The notes: generated by a model from the letters alone, not told the origin. 64,000 nucleotides of DNA from Pseudomonas sp. MRSN 12121 (GCF_000931465.1 NZ_CP010892.1:1488001-1552000), one strand, 5' to 3'. Positions 45,183 through 54,198 are shown, counted from the first letter of the stretch. Made by a program: numbers and translations.

Positions 45183-45725
45183 ATGTCTATCCGTTTGAAA
45201 TTATTGAGAAAAAAACTTGGCGTGACGCTCGAGGCGCTGGCCGAGAAATCCGGCATGACCAAGAGTTATCTGTCGAAAGTCGAGCGTGGCTTGAACACGC
45301 CGTCGATCGCTGCGGCGCTGAAACTGGCCAAGGCGCTGAACGTGAAGGTCGAGGAGCTGTTCGCCGAAGACCACGTCAGCCTCGACAGCTACAGCCTGGT
45401 GCGCAGCGATGAACGCCAGTCGCTGGCGGCCAACGACCAGGCGCCGGGTTATGCGGTGCTGGCGCATCAGGTCAGCGAGCGCAACCTGTTGCCGTTCATC
45501 ATCTATCCGCCCCGCGAGTTCACCGACAAGAGCTTCAAGGAACACCTCGGGGAGGAGTTCCTGTTTGTCCACGAAGGGCAGGTGGAAGTGGATTTCATGA
45601 ACGAGCGGGTCATCCTCAACCGCGGCGACGCGCTGCACTTCAACGCGCAAAAGCCCCACCGCCTGCGCTCGGTAGGCGATGTCCAGGCGCAGTTGCTGGT
45701 GGTGGTGCACAGCGGCGAAGACTGA
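45183..45725 (+). CDS. XRE-family regulator with C-terminal cupin domain
   Basis: 180 residues. XRE helix-turn-helix at residues 1-60 (RLKLLRKKLGVTLEALAEKSGMTKSYLSKVERGLNTPS) and a cupin at about 100-175 (GEEFLFVHEGQVEVDFMNERVILNRGDALHFNAQKPHRLRS) that would bind a small ligand. Divergent from the aldolase/DapA-like operon, which it probably controls by the ATGACAC palindrome. Confidence 0.93.
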   Translation: MSIRLKLLRKKLGVTLEALAEKSGMTKSYLSKVERGLNTPSIAAALKLAKALNVKVEELFAEDHVSLDSYSLVRSDERQSLAANDQAPGYAVLAHQVSERNLLPFIIYPPREFTDKSFKEHLGEEFLFVHEGQVEVDFMNERVILNRGDALHFNAQKPHRLRSVGDVQAQLLVVVHSGED

Positions 45726-45734
45726 GCCGGCAAT

Positions 45735-45816
45735 GGTAGGAGCGAAGCTCGCTCGCGATGGCGCCAGCCCGGACAGACCGCGGCGCCTGGATCGCGGGCA
45801 AGCCTCGCTCCCACGG
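45735..45816. repeat. REP doublet
   Basis: GGTAGGAGCGAAGCTCGCTC... and ...CGCGGGCAAGCCTCGCTCCC, an inverted pair of the main family with small changes. Directly after the XRE-cupin gene. Confidence 0.85.
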
Positions 45817-45855
45817 ATTGCGGTTTTTTACGCCATTGGCGCCGAACCGCTGTCC

Positions 45856-45991
45856 TGTAGCCGCTGCCGAGCGCAGCGAGGCTGCGATCGGCTGCGAAGC
45901 GGCCGTAAGATTTTCCTGGCCCACCGCATGCTCAGGTTTGGCGAGGACTACGTCCTCGATCGCAGCCTCGCTGCGCTCGGCAGCGGCTACA
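45856..45991. repeat. Type 2 palindrome, perfect 35-bp arms
   Basis: Left arm 45856-45890 (TGTAGCCGCTGCCGAGCGCA...) and right arm 45957-45991 are exact reverse complements over 35 bases, separated by 66 bases. This is the best-preserved copy of the second repeat family, at the 3-prime end of the DUF4917 gene. Confidence 0.93.
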
Positions 45992-46046
45992 GGTGGTGTG
46001 TCAGCTACGCAATCTGCTCGCCCACGATGGCGTCCGCCCGCAGATC

Positions 46047-47066
46047 TCAGCGCTCGACCGGCACCGACAGCTCCGGCTTGCCCAGGGCATGGCTCTTGGC
46101 GTCGAAGAAGCGCAGCGTGGTCGCCACTCCCTCGAACAGCTTGGCGTAATGGCGCTTCTGGTGCTGGATGAAGGCTTTGCTGCGTGGGTAGATCGAGATC
46201 GCCAGCGCCTTGGGCGCCGCCAGGCGAATGGCCTCGACCAGGTGGCTGTCCTGGGGTCCCAGGTTGTGGCCGAAGATGCACAGCGCATCGCCATGGCCCA
46301 GCAGCTGCTGGTAGCAGAACGACAGGTAATCGCTGCCGCGGATGGTCTTGAGCTTGTCCGCCACCGGGCCTTCGTTGACGAACAGCGGCACGTCGTCGAG
46401 GGTCTTCAGGGTGTTGTTGATGGCGAAATTGCCCAGCAGGGTGCCTTCGGTGGCGTTCAGCTTGCGCGCAGTGCCGTCCTGGTTGCGCACCAGGTGCAGG
46501 CCGCCGTGCAGGTACAGCACCCGCGTGCGTTCGCTGCTGCTGCGGCTGATGTCGAAGCTCGGGTCGTCGCCCCGGAACAGGTCGTCCAGGCCCTCGGCGT
46601 CGTGCTGGATCGCCCAGTAGTTGAGCAGGTCGTAGTTGCTGGTGAACACCGTGCGGTAACGGCGCAGTTCCTGGTTGATCTGCGACAGAGCCGCCGGCTG
46701 CACCAGGCGCCACGGAATGTGCACCGCGTGCACGGTATTGATCAGCGCTTCCTTGATCGCGTAATAGCGGTTGCGGGGTGCCGCGGAGCTGACGGCCAGG
46801 GCCTTGTTGACCCGGCTGGTGGTCTTCAGCGCGCCCAGCACCTGCTCGAAACTCTGGGTTTGCAGGGCGTCGAACACGCTCAGTTCGGAGGGGCTCAGGG
46901 GCTTTTCCTCGACGCTGCGGGCGTTCTCGAACAGCGAGTCGTAGGCGAAGTCTTCCCATACCGCGCGGCTGGCGCCATTGCCGATCAGCAGGCCGGCGAT
47001 CGGCGTGCCGGCGCGCAAGGCGTTCCAGTCTTCAAGGTCGGTATCAAATTCCTGGAAATCCATCAT
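46047..47066 (-). CDS. DUF4917 (SIR2-like) family protein
   Basis: 339 residues from the first of two adjacent ATGs. LLIGNGASRAVWEDFAYDSLFE near residue 25, TSNYDLLNYW near 145, LYLHGGLHLVRN near 185 and IFGHNLGPQDSHLVEAI near 270 follow the order of a SIR2-like NAD-binding fold. SIR2-like domains occur in phage-defence NADases and in other proteins. No defence partner lies beside it; neighbours are an XRE-cupin gene and an alcohol dehydrogenase. Function unknown. Confidence 0.8.
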   Translation of the reverse strand: MMDFQEFDTDLEDWNALRAGTPIAGLLIGNGASRAVWEDFAYDSLFENARSVEEKPLSPSELSVFDALQTQSFEQVLGALKTTSRVNKALAVSSAAPRNRYYAIKEALINTVHAVHIPWRLVQPAALSQINQELRRYRTVFTSNYDLLNYWAIQHDAEGLDDLFRGDDPSFDISRSSSERTRVLYLHGGLHLVRNQDGTARKLNATEGTLLGNFAINNTLKTLDDVPLFVNEGPVADKLKTIRGSDYLSFCYQQLLGHGDALCIFGHNLGPQDSHLVEAIRLAAPKALAISIYPRSKAFIQHQKRHYAKLFEGVATTLRFFDAKSHALGKPELSVPVER

Positions 47067-47223
47067 CGCGGTTCGTCGTCTCAAGGCAGAAGGTGTACAG
47101 GGCGCCGACTTTATCACGACCGACCCTTGAGCCAGATCAACAACATTCGTGATCCATGGGTCGATCCTGTGCGTATTTGCCGGATCGGCGTGGCCGATTC
47201 GGCGTCAGCCTGGAGGACGCGCC

Positions 47224-48372
47224 ATGAGCAGCACTTTTTTCATTCCCGCCGTGAACATCATGGGTATCGATTGCCTCGACGAGGCCATGGTCGCGATTCG
47301 CAACTACGGTTTTCGCAAGGCGCTGATTGTCACCGATGCCGGCCTGGCCCAGGCCGGAGTGGCTGGCATGATCGCCGAGAAGCTGGCGATGCAGGACATC
47401 GACTCGGTGACATTCGACGGCGCCAAGCCCAACCCGAGCATCGATAACGTCGAGAAAGGCCTGGCGCAATTGCAGCACAGCGCCTGCGACTTCGTGATTT
47501 CCCTCGGTGGCGGTTCGCCCCATGACTGCGCCAAGGGCATCGCCCTGTGCGCCACCAATGGCGGGCATATCAGCGACTACGAAGGCGTCGACCGCTCGGC
47601 CAAGCCGCAACTGCCGCTGATCGCCATCAACACCACCGCCGGCACCGCCAGCGAGATGACCCGCTTCTGCATCATCACCGACGAGAAGCGCCACGTGAAA
47701 ATGGCCATCGTCGACCGTAACGTCACGCCGTTGCTGTCGGTCAACGACCCGGCGCTGATGGTCGCCATGCCCAAGGGCCTGACCGCCGCCACCGGCATGG
47801 ACGCGCTGACCCATGCGATCGAGGCCTACGTGTCCACCGCGGCCAACCCGATCACCGATGCCTGCGCGCTGAAAGCCGTGACCATGATCAGCCAGAACCT
47901 GCGCCAGGCGGTGCGCGATGGCCACGACTTGCATGCCCGGGAAAACATGGCCTACGCGCAGTTCCTCGCCGGCATGGCCTTCAACAATGCCTCGCTGGGT
48001 TTCGTGCACGCTATGGCGCACCAGCTGGGCGGCTTTTACGACCTGCCCCACGGCGTGTGCAACGCGGTGCTGCTGCCCCATGTGCAGAGCTTCAATGCAA
48101 CGGTCTGCGCCCCGCGCCTGACCGACGTGGCCCACGCCATGGGCGCGGACATCCGCGGCTTCAGCCCGGAGGAAGGGGCGCAAGCGGCCATCAGCGCCAT
48201 TCGCGGCCTGGCCCGGGACGTGGAGATCCCCAGCGGCTTGCGCGACCTGGGGGCCAAACTGACGGACATCCCGGTATTGGCCGCCAACGCCCTGAAAGAC
48301 GCCTGCGGCCTGACCAACCCGCGCGCCGCCGACCAGCGCCAGATCGAAGAGATCTTCCGCAACGCATTCTGA
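47224..48372 (+). CDS. Iron-containing alcohol dehydrogenase
   Basis: 382 residues, as in the YiaY/AdhB group. NAD site [16 protein letters not shown] near 100 and iron-binding His/Asp motif [19 protein letters not shown] with [28 protein letters not shown]. It oxidises a primary alcohol with NAD or reduces an aldehyde. Substrate not assignable. Ribosome site GGAGGA precedes the ATG; single gene with its own promoter region. Confidence 0.94.
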   Translation: MSSTFFIPAVNIMGIDCLDEAMVAIRNYGFRKALIVTDAGLAQAGVAGMIAEKLAMQDIDSVTFDGAKPNPSIDNVEKGLAQLQHSACDFVISLGGGSPHDCAKGIALCATNGGHISDYEGVDRSAKPQLPLIAINTTAGTASEMTRFCIITDEKRHVKMAIVDRNVTPLLSVNDPALMVAMPKGLTAATGMDALTHAIEAYVSTAANPITDACALKAVTMISQNLRQAVRDGHDLHARENMAYAQFLAGMAFNNASLGFVHAMAHQLGGFYDLPHGVCNAVLLPHVQSFNATVCAPRLTDVAHAMGADIRGFSPEEGAQAAISAIRGLARDVEIPSGLRDLGAKLTDIPVLAANALKDACGLTNPRAADQRQIEEIFRNAF

Positions 48373-48389
48373 AAACGCAGCGCGATTCC

Positions 48390-48415
48390 CTGTAGGAGCG
48401 AAGCTTGCTCGCGAT
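48390..48415. repeat. Single REP arm
   Basis: One arm CTGTAGGAGCGAAGCTTGCT-CGCGAT after the dehydrogenase stop. No inverted partner within 200 bases. Confidence 0.85.
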
Positions 48416-48500
48416 GTTCGGCATTGTTGGAACATCGCCAGGCGGCGTCGATGGGGGGCGCTCGCGATCCCACTCACTCCAACCGGGGCTGGCGTTCGTC

Positions 48501-48785
48501 TTACCATCCGGCAGGCGGCAAGCGCCGGGTATGGAAAATCCGCAGTATCTGCAGGCGTCCCTGACGTACGCGGTAGGGGATCAGGTAAGGACGATTGGGG
48601 ACCACCCACTCTCGGGTACCGGGCAGGCGACCTTCGCGCCCACTGGCAGGAAAATGGGCCAGGTGTTGAATACTGCTCAGGATGGCTGTGACGAATTCCG
48701 CGGCGGCCTGAGGACTGTCTTGTGCAATGTAGGCGGCTTCGTCATCGAGGTTCTTGAGGGCGGTACGCAGCCACTCAACGTGCAT
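48501..48785 (-). CDS. Type II toxin, RelE/ParE family
   Basis: 94 residues from the ATG at 48785. ParE fold: [34 protein letters not shown], then LAHFPASGREGRLPGTREWVV and the basic end LQILRIFHTRR. ParE members poison gyrase and RelE members cut mRNA; the type is uncertain. Its start lies 11 bases inside the antitoxin gene. Confidence 0.9.
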   Translation of the reverse strand: MHVEWLRTALKNLDDEAAYIAQDSPQAAAEFVTAILSSIQHLAHFPASGREGRLPGTREWVVPNRPYLIPYRVRQGRLQILRIFHTRRLPPAGW

Positions 48786-49014
48786 TGCCAGTCCATTTGT
48801 TGAGTACGCCATCCAGCTCTTCGGCGCTGACGAAGTCGCCTGCTTCTGCTTCAGTCAGGGCTTTCTGAATCTCGTCGATTTGCCAGGCTTCACGGGCCAG
48901 ATATTCTCTCAGGGCATCCACAGCGAGGAATGACTTGCTGCGGCCTGTCGCCTTGGCCAAGTGAGCCAGGGTATCGGCAACATCATCGGGCAGGCGCAAG
49001 GACATGACGGACAT
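48775..49014 (-). CDS. Antitoxin with ribbon-helix-helix DNA-binding domain
   Basis: 79 residues. N-terminal RHH ([39 protein letters not shown]) and an acidic, flexible C-terminus ([22 protein letters not shown]) that would clamp the toxin. It lies upstream of the toxin and overlaps it by 11 bases, the normal order for autoregulated pairs. Confidence 0.9.
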   Translation of the reverse strand: MSVMSLRLPDDVADTLAHLAKATGRSKSFLAVDALREYLAREAWQIDEIQKALTEAEAGDFVSAEELDGVLNKWTGNAR

Positions 49015-49149
49015 GGTGATCTCGATGTAGTGGTTTGTAATACAACATACTACATCGCCAATCGGGGCTCGCCGCCAGAGCCATTCGTCCAGTGCGAGCG
49101 CTGCTTTGATTCAAGACGCTTCAGGACCTTCCTCTTACAAGGACTTTGC

Positions 49150-49566
49150 ATGCTCACCGGCCTCAACCACCTGACCCTCGCCGTCACCGACCTGGACCGC
49201 AGCCTGGGGTTCTATCACGACCTGCTGGGCCTGCGCCTGGACGCCCGCTGGGACGGCGGCGCCTATCTGTCGCTGCCGGGCCTGTGGTTGTGCCTGTCGC
49301 TGGACCCGTCGCGCCGCCCGGCGGAAGTGCCGGACTATACCCATTACGCCTTCAGCATCGAGGCCGGGGATTTCGTGGCATTCGTCCAGCGCCTGCGCGC
49401 CGCGGGCGTGCGGGAATGGCGCGACAACCGCAGCGAAGGCGCCTCGTTCTACTTTCTCGATCCGGACGGGCATCAGCTGGAGGCCCATGTCGGCGACCTG
49501 GCGTCGCGTTTGCGCGCCTGCCGGCGGCAGCCGTATGCCGGAATGCGGATCTTTACCGACGAATGA
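49150..49566 (+). CDS. fosA: Fosfomycin resistance glutathione transferase FosA
   Basis: 138 residues; start [22 protein letters not shown]. Metal ligands His 7, His 65 (PDYTHYAF) and Glu 111 (DGHQLEAH) are all present, as are [15 protein letters not shown] and PYAGMRIF. FosA opens the fosfomycin epoxide with glutathione using Mn(II) and K+. The Lys seen in the P. aeruginosa REWKQNRSEG loop is Arg here. A chromosomal, housekeeping-type copy; there is no mobile DNA around it. Confidence 0.95.
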   Translation: MLTGLNHLTLAVTDLDRSLGFYHDLLGLRLDARWDGGAYLSLPGLWLCLSLDPSRRPAEVPDYTHYAFSIEAGDFVAFVQRLRAAGVREWRDNRSEGASFYFLDPDGHQLEAHVGDLASRLRACRRQPYAGMRIFTDE

Positions 49567-49693
49567 CCGGCCGCTGCCGTTTCGAGACGACTGGCTGTCG
49601 CTGTGACGACCATCGTGGGGTGGTGCGCAGGCGCGCAAGCCGGCAGAATCCTGCGATCGAAACCGCGCCATCCCAGGCGCTTCGGAGTGTGGC

Positions 49694-50335
49694 ATGACTT
49701 CTTCGCTGTTACTGGCCGTCCTCGCCTCGGGCTTTATCTACGGCATCACCCCCGGTCCCGGCGTGCTGGCGGTGTTCGGCATCGGCGCGGCCCGTGGGCG
49801 GCGGGCCGGGGCCGGCTTTCTTTGCGGCCACTTGTTGGGCGATGTGGTGTGGTGCAGCACCGCGCTGATCGCCATTGTCGGCGCGCGGGAGATCGGCAGC
49901 AGTGCCTTCGACGTGCTCGGCGTGCTCAGTGGCCTGTACCTGTTCTGGCTCGGCCTGCGGGCGATCCGCAGCCGTCGCGGCAGTGGCGAGCAGGCCCCCC
50001 AGGGCGCGGCGCGCCAGCCGTTCTGGCACGGCATCCTGTTCGGCCTGACCAATCCCAAGGCCTACCCGGTGGCCGTGGCGACCTTCACCGCGCTGCTGTC
50101 CAGCCGCGCCGAACTGCTCGAGTGGTCGATGCTGCCGGGGCTGATCTTCCTCAGTTTCCTCGGCGGCGTCGGCGCATACGCTATTCTGATTGGCATCGTC
50201 GGGGCGCGGCAGGTGCGGACCCTGTATCAGCGTCATGAACTGACGATCACCCGGATCTGCGGCGTGATGTTCATCGGCTTTGCCATCAACGCCCTGTTGC
50301 ACGCGGTGCCGGGGTTGCTGGCGAACAAGGCGTAA
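49694..50335 (+). CDS. LysE/RhtB family amino acid exporter
   Basis: 213 residues with about six membrane segments. LASGFIYGITPGPGVLAVFGIGAARGRRAGAGFLCGHLLGD is the family signature, and GLTNPKAYPVAVATF the second one. Exports amino acids or related compounds; substrate unknown. Independent gene after fosA. Confidence 0.9.
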   Translation: MTSSLLLAVLASGFIYGITPGPGVLAVFGIGAARGRRAGAGFLCGHLLGDVVWCSTALIAIVGAREIGSSAFDVLGVLSGLYLFWLGLRAIRSRRGSGEQAPQGAARQPFWHGILFGLTNPKAYPVAVATFTALLSSRAELLEWSMLPGLIFLSFLGGVGAYAILIGIVGARQVRTLYQRHELTITRICGVMFIGFAINALLHAVPGLLANKA

Positions 50336-50443
50336 CGACTGGCCGCACGGTCGCGACAGTCACGGAGCAGCGGCGCCACGCCGCTGCCAGAACCCAGGGA
50401 TTGATACTCGGCGCTTCATTTGCACAGGCAGTGTCGTTCCCTG

Positions 50444-51784
50444 ATGGCAACCAAGAAATCCGCTCCCCTGGCCAGTTTCATCGACCTTCTGCTGGACGCC
50501 GTCTGCGCGGTGGACGTCGACGGCCGTTTCGTCTTCGTCAGCGCCGCCTGCGAGCGGATTTTCGGCTACACGCCCGATGAGCTGGTCGGCCGGCGCATGA
50601 TCGAGCTGGTGCACCCGGCGGATCGTGCGCGCACCTTGCAGGCCGCGGACCGGATCATGGCCGGCGAGCCCATGCCCAACTTCGAGAACCGCTACCTGCG
50701 CAAGGACGGGCAGGTGGCGCATATCCTCTGGTCGGCGCGCTGGTCCGAGGTCGACCAGCTGCGCATCGCCGTGGCGCGCGACATCACTGAACGCAAGCAG
50801 GCCGAGTCGCGGCAGGCGGCGCTCTACGCGATCTCGGAGGCGGCGCATGCCGCCGAGGACCTGCTCGCGCTGTTTCGCCGCGTGCACCAGATCATCGGTG
50901 AATGGCTGCCGGCGCTGAATTTCTCGGTGGCGCTGTACGACGAGCAATGCCAGGCGCTGAGTTTTCCCTACCACATCGACGACCACGAGCGTTGCCCGGA
51001 GCAACCGGGAACGATGGTCGGCAATCTGTGCGCCGAGGTGATCCGCAGCGGCCAGCCCTTGCTGCTGACCCCCGACTCTCCCGGGCCTTTGCCGGATGAC
51101 CTGGCCGCGCGGCATTCGCCCTGCTGGCTGGGTGTCCCGCTGAATGCGCAGAAGGGCACCATCGGTGCGCTGATCGTCAAGAGCGCGCCGGGGGACGAGC
51201 GCTACACCGAACAGGACAAGGAGCTGCTGCAATACGTCTGCGCCCAGCTCGCCACGGCCATCGAGCGCAAGCAACTGCACGCACGCCTGCAATACATGGC
51301 CCAGTACGACCAGCTCACCCAGTTGCCCAACCGCGAGTTGCTGCGCGAGCGCCTGCGCGGCGCCCTGGCCCGTGCCCGTCGCGAGTCCGGGCGCATGGCC
51401 CTGCTCTATGTCGACCTGGACCGCTTCAAGCAGGTCAACGACACCTTCGGCCATGCCGTGGGCGACATGTTGCTGCAGGCCGTGGCCAACCGGCTAAAGG
51501 CTTGCGTGCGCGAGAGCGACACGGTGGCGCGGATCGGCGGCGACGAGTTCGTGGTGCTGCTGGGCAGCATCCAGCAGGCCGCGGACGCTTCCCTGGTCGC
51601 CGACAAGATTCACCAGCAACTCAACCAGCCGCTGCGCCTGGACGGCCATCAACTGAGCATTCTGCCGAGCATCGGCATCGGCCTGTTTCCCGAACATGGC
51701 CACGATGAAAAACAGTTGTTCAAGCATGCCGACGAGGCCATGTACGTCGCCAAGCGTGCCCAGCGCAGCCCGTCCCGCGCCTGA
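50444..51784 (+). CDS. Diguanylate cyclase with PAS and GAF domains
   Basis: 446 residues from the ATG at 50444. PAS at about 12-115 (AVDVDGRFVFVSAACERIFGYTPDELVGR) ending in ARDITERKQAE, a GAF domain at about 130-280 (LALFRRVHQIIGEWLPALNFSVALYDEQ), and GGDEF at about 290-440. The active site GGDEF is intact near residue 365, with inhibitory-site RESD five residues before it. It should make cyclic di-GMP in response to an unknown PAS or GAF signal. No EAL domain. Cytoplasmic; no membrane segment. Confidence 0.93.
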   Translation: MATKKSAPLASFIDLLLDAVCAVDVDGRFVFVSAACERIFGYTPDELVGRRMIELVHPADRARTLQAADRIMAGEPMPNFENRYLRKDGQVAHILWSARWSEVDQLRIAVARDITERKQAESRQAALYAISEAAHAAEDLLALFRRVHQIIGEWLPALNFSVALYDEQCQALSFPYHIDDHERCPEQPGTMVGNLCAEVIRSGQPLLLTPDSPGPLPDDLAARHSPCWLGVPLNAQKGTIGALIVKSAPGDERYTEQDKELLQYVCAQLATAIERKQLHARLQYMAQYDQLTQLPNRELLRERLRGALARARRESGRMALLYVDLDRFKQVNDTFGHAVGDMLLQAVANRLKACVRESDTVARIGGDEFVVLLGSIQQAADASLVADKIHQQLNQPLRLDGHQLSILPSIGIGLFPEHGHDEKQLFKHADEAMYVAKRAQRSPSRA

Positions 51785-51921
51785 CGGAACCCGGGCCCGG
51801 ACGCGGCGCGGGTAACCGTTCGTCGCGGCCCCTGCAACTTTTTCAAACCTTCGAGGGCCTGAAAACTCTCAAGTCCTGTGCAGGCGCTCGCGCCGTCACC
51901 TCAACAAAGGAGGCCGATACC

Positions 51922-52446
51922 ATGAGCTTCATGGCCACCCGTTTGTCCCGCAGCTGTTTCGCGCTGTTGCTCGGCTTGAGCGCCGGCGCCGCTTTCGCCC
52001 AGTCCCCCGCGGAGTTCATCGAGGATGCCTCGACCCAGGGCATGGCCGACATCGAGGCCAGCCGCCTGGCCCATCAGAAAACCTCTTCCAAGGCGGTCAA
52101 GGACTACACCATCGTGGTCATCAACGACCGCACCACCGCCAACCAGCACCTGGCGAAAATCGCCAAGAAACTCGACCTGCCCGTCGCGCCCCGGGAGCAA
52201 TTGATCAGCAAGTCCAAGGCGTTGATCCCCGAGGTGCCGGAAGGCGAGGCCTTCGACGCCGCCTACGCCGAGAGCCAGGTCAAGGCCACCGAGGCCGCCA
52301 TCGAGCAGATCCAGCAGCAGGCGGAAGTCACCGAGGTCCCCGAGCTCAAGGCCTTTGCCGAAGAGACCCTGCCGAAACTGCAGAACCATCTGCAGATGGC
52401 CAAGGCCCTCAAGGCCGGCCGGGTCCCGGACCAGTTGGACGGTTGA
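51922..52446 (+). CDS. DUF4142 family periplasmic protein
   Basis: 174 residues with a signal peptide (SRSCFALLLGLSAGAAFAQ) and the ferritin-like helical DUF4142 domain (FIEDASTQGMADIEASRLAHQKTSSKAVKDYTIVVINDRTTANQHL). The function is unknown; members are often linked with stress. AAAGGAGG lies 8 bases before the start. Confidence 0.9.
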   Translation: MSFMATRLSRSCFALLLGLSAGAAFAQSPAEFIEDASTQGMADIEASRLAHQKTSSKAVKDYTIVVINDRTTANQHLAKIAKKLDLPVAPREQLISKSKALIPEVPEGEAFDAAYAESQVKATEAAIEQIQQQAEVTEVPELKAFAEETLPKLQNHLQMAKALKAGRVPDQLDG

Positions 52447-52517
52447 CGCACCTGCCGGCTGGTCGGGCGTTCACGGTCGTGCCGATACCTGCGCCGCCGT
52501 GACTCGCCCCGCCGGGT

Positions 52518-52922
52518 TCAACCGGGATGCGAGGCCTGCCGGTCTGCGTCCACTTGCGCATCGAGGCCCAGGGGCTCGTCCTCGCCCATCTTCTTGTACT
52601 CCTGGCGCAGCTTTTCCAACTGCTTGATATCCAGCTCGTCGAGGCTCAGCAAGGCGTTGTGCGCCTCCTTGGTGGCGCGCAGCAGTTCGTCGATCTTCAG
52701 GTGCAGCATGTCGTTATCGCGGTTCTGGGTGTTCTGGATCAGGAACACCATCAGGAAGGTGATGATGGTGGTCGAGGTGTTGATGATCAGCTGCCACGTA
52801 TCGTTGAAGTGAAAGATCGGCCCGGTCATGCCCCAGAGCACAATCAACGCCACGGCGGTGAGAAAGGTCCGTGGGCTGCCCGCCCAGATCGATAGCTTCT
52901 GCGAGAACTTGGAAAATTTCAT
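52518..52922 (-). CDS. Low-affinity iron permease family membrane protein
   Basis: 134 residues from the ATG at 52922. KFSKFSQKLSIWAGSPRTFLTAVALIVLWGMTGPIFHFNDTWQLIINTSTTIITFLMVFLIQNTQNRDNDMLHLKIDELLR: two membrane helices and the NTQNRD motif of the family (PF04120), then a coiled acidic tail. The family name comes from yeast FET4; the bacterial short proteins may be simple helper proteins. An AGGTTTCCC leader precedes the start. Confidence 0.85.
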   Translation of the reverse strand: MKFSKFSQKLSIWAGSPRTFLTAVALIVLWGMTGPIFHFNDTWQLIINTSTTIITFLMVFLIQNTQNRDNDMLHLKIDELLRATKEAHNALLSLDELDIKQLEKLRQEYKKMGEDEPLGLDAQVDADRQASHPG

Positions 52923-53041
52923 GGAGGTTTCCCTTGTGCGGCTGCGCTTGAAATTCTGACAGCGGCGGTTGCGGGAAAATTCTCTTTCTTTGCCAAGGGG
53001 GCAGGGCTTGGGCCCTGGCCCCGGAGGAGAAGCCGGTCGAG

Positions 53042-53575
53042 TCAGGGCGCTCCCGCTTCCGTCACTGTCACCTCGATCTCCCGCTGGAAATACCCCAGTA
53101 CCTGGCACTCGGTGTCGACCAGCATGAAGCTGATCCCGAAGGTTTCGACGCCGGGGGTGAGGTGGGTAAAGCGCCAGAAGTGATCGTCGGCCGTGCCGGC
53201 GATGGGCTGGTCGAGGTTTTCCAGGTCGAGGGTCGGGATGTTCTGCGCAGGCTTGACCTGCAGTTCCGGTGGCGACAGAACGTCGTTGCCGGTGAGAGCG
53301 ATGCGGTAGATCAGCACGCTGTGTTCGGCGCGCAGGGCGATGGTCCGGCCGCGCAAATGAAAGGCCTGACCGATGCTGGCCCTGAGGTTCCAGGCCTCGT
53401 CACCGGCCTGGGGCTGGTGGACGCCGCCGAGGGTGAAAATGAAGCCCGGCTCGATGGCGGTGGGGGTGTCCGCTGCCGGGCTCGGTTGCGGGTAGCGGGC
53501 GAGCAGGCTTTCGGCATCGACGATGAGCAGCAGGTGGGCCACCGCGGTGTCAGGAGCTGAAGTGTCGGTAGACAT
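53042..53575 (-). CDS. AidA/PixA inclusion-body family protein, second copy
   Basis: 177 residues from the ATG at 53575. PixA/AidA signature: AHLLLIVDAESLLARYP, GVHQPQAGDEAWNLRASIGQAFHLRGRTIALRAEHSVLIYRI, and FGISFMLVDTECQVLGYFQREIEVTV. These proteins accumulate as inclusions or are quorum/stress regulated in other bacteria. It follows the first copy by 119 bases, with a hairpin between them. Biological role unknown. Confidence 0.85.
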   Translation of the reverse strand: MSTDTSAPDTAVAHLLLIVDAESLLARYPQPSPAADTPTAIEPGFIFTLGGVHQPQAGDEAWNLRASIGQAFHLRGRTIALRAEHSVLIYRIALTGNDVLSPPELQVKPAQNIPTLDLENLDQPIAGTADDHFWRFTHLTPGVETFGISFMLVDTECQVLGYFQREIEVTVTEAGAP

Positions 53576-53665
53576 CACGTTTTCCTTGCATGATGTTGAC
53601 GAGCAGCGATCGCTCCGGTGTGAGCGAGACGTCCTGTTTGCGCCGGAACAGTCGCATGAAAGGTT

Positions 53666-53687
53666 GGCCCCTTGTCGCCAAGGGGCC
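53666..53687 (-). promoter_or_regulatory. Intercistronic hairpin between the two AidA/PixA genes
   Basis: GGCCCCTTG, a TCGC loop, then CAAGGGGCC, a 9-bp stem 8 bases after the first gene stop. No T run follows, so a processing or mRNA-stabilising site is more likely than a full terminator. Confidence 0.6.
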
Positions 53688-53694
53688 GCTTGCA

Positions 53695-54198
53695 TCAGTT
53701 GCTAATGGTGATGAACGGATCCCACGAGCAACAGGCGACGATCTGGCAGCTGCGATCCACGATCAGGAAGTTGAAGTGGTAGGTGACGCTGCCGCAGGCC
53801 AGGGTTTCCGAAGACCAGTAGTAGTTATCCACTTTCTGGCAACTGGGCACCGAAGGGTTGCTGGTGTTGGGCACCGCCACGCAGGCAACGGCCTTGCGCG
53901 GAGTGGGGGTGGAGATCAGGTCGTTGCCCTGGCCACCGACGAACTTGTAGAACACCACTGCGGTTTCGAAACTCTGCGAGAGGCTGGTTTCGCGCCAGCG
54001 GATGAGGTCGCCGACCTGGGCCTTGAGGTTGAGTTCACCACCGGCCTGGCCGCTGACGACGTTGTTCTGGTTGGTCACCATATAGACGTGATTGACGTCG
54101 ATAAGCGTCGGCGCGGCTGGGTTCTTGCTGACGTTCGGGTAGTTTTTCAGGATGGTTTCAGTGTCGATCGAAACGAGAATATCCGTGACTCGAGACAT
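53695..54198 (-). CDS. AidA/PixA inclusion-body family protein, first copy
   Basis: 167 residues from the ATG at 54198, with AAGGAG 8 bases ahead. TDILVSIDTETILKNYPNVSKNP, NHVYMVTNQNNVVSGQAGGELNLKAQVGDLIRWRETSLSQSFETAVVFYKF and FNFLIVDRSCQIVACCSWDPFITI match the PixA/AidA family. It differs from the second copy by a Cys-rich end (CQIVACCSW). Its base usage is less GC-rich than that of its neighbours, suggesting high expression or transfer. Confidence 0.87.
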   Translation of the reverse strand: MSRVTDILVSIDTETILKNYPNVSKNPAAPTLIDVNHVYMVTNQNNVVSGQAGGELNLKAQVGDLIRWRETSLSQSFETAVVFYKFVGGQGNDLISTPTPRKAVACVAVPNTSNPSVPSCQKVDNYYWSSETLACGSVTYHFNFLIVDRSCQIVACCSWDPFITISN

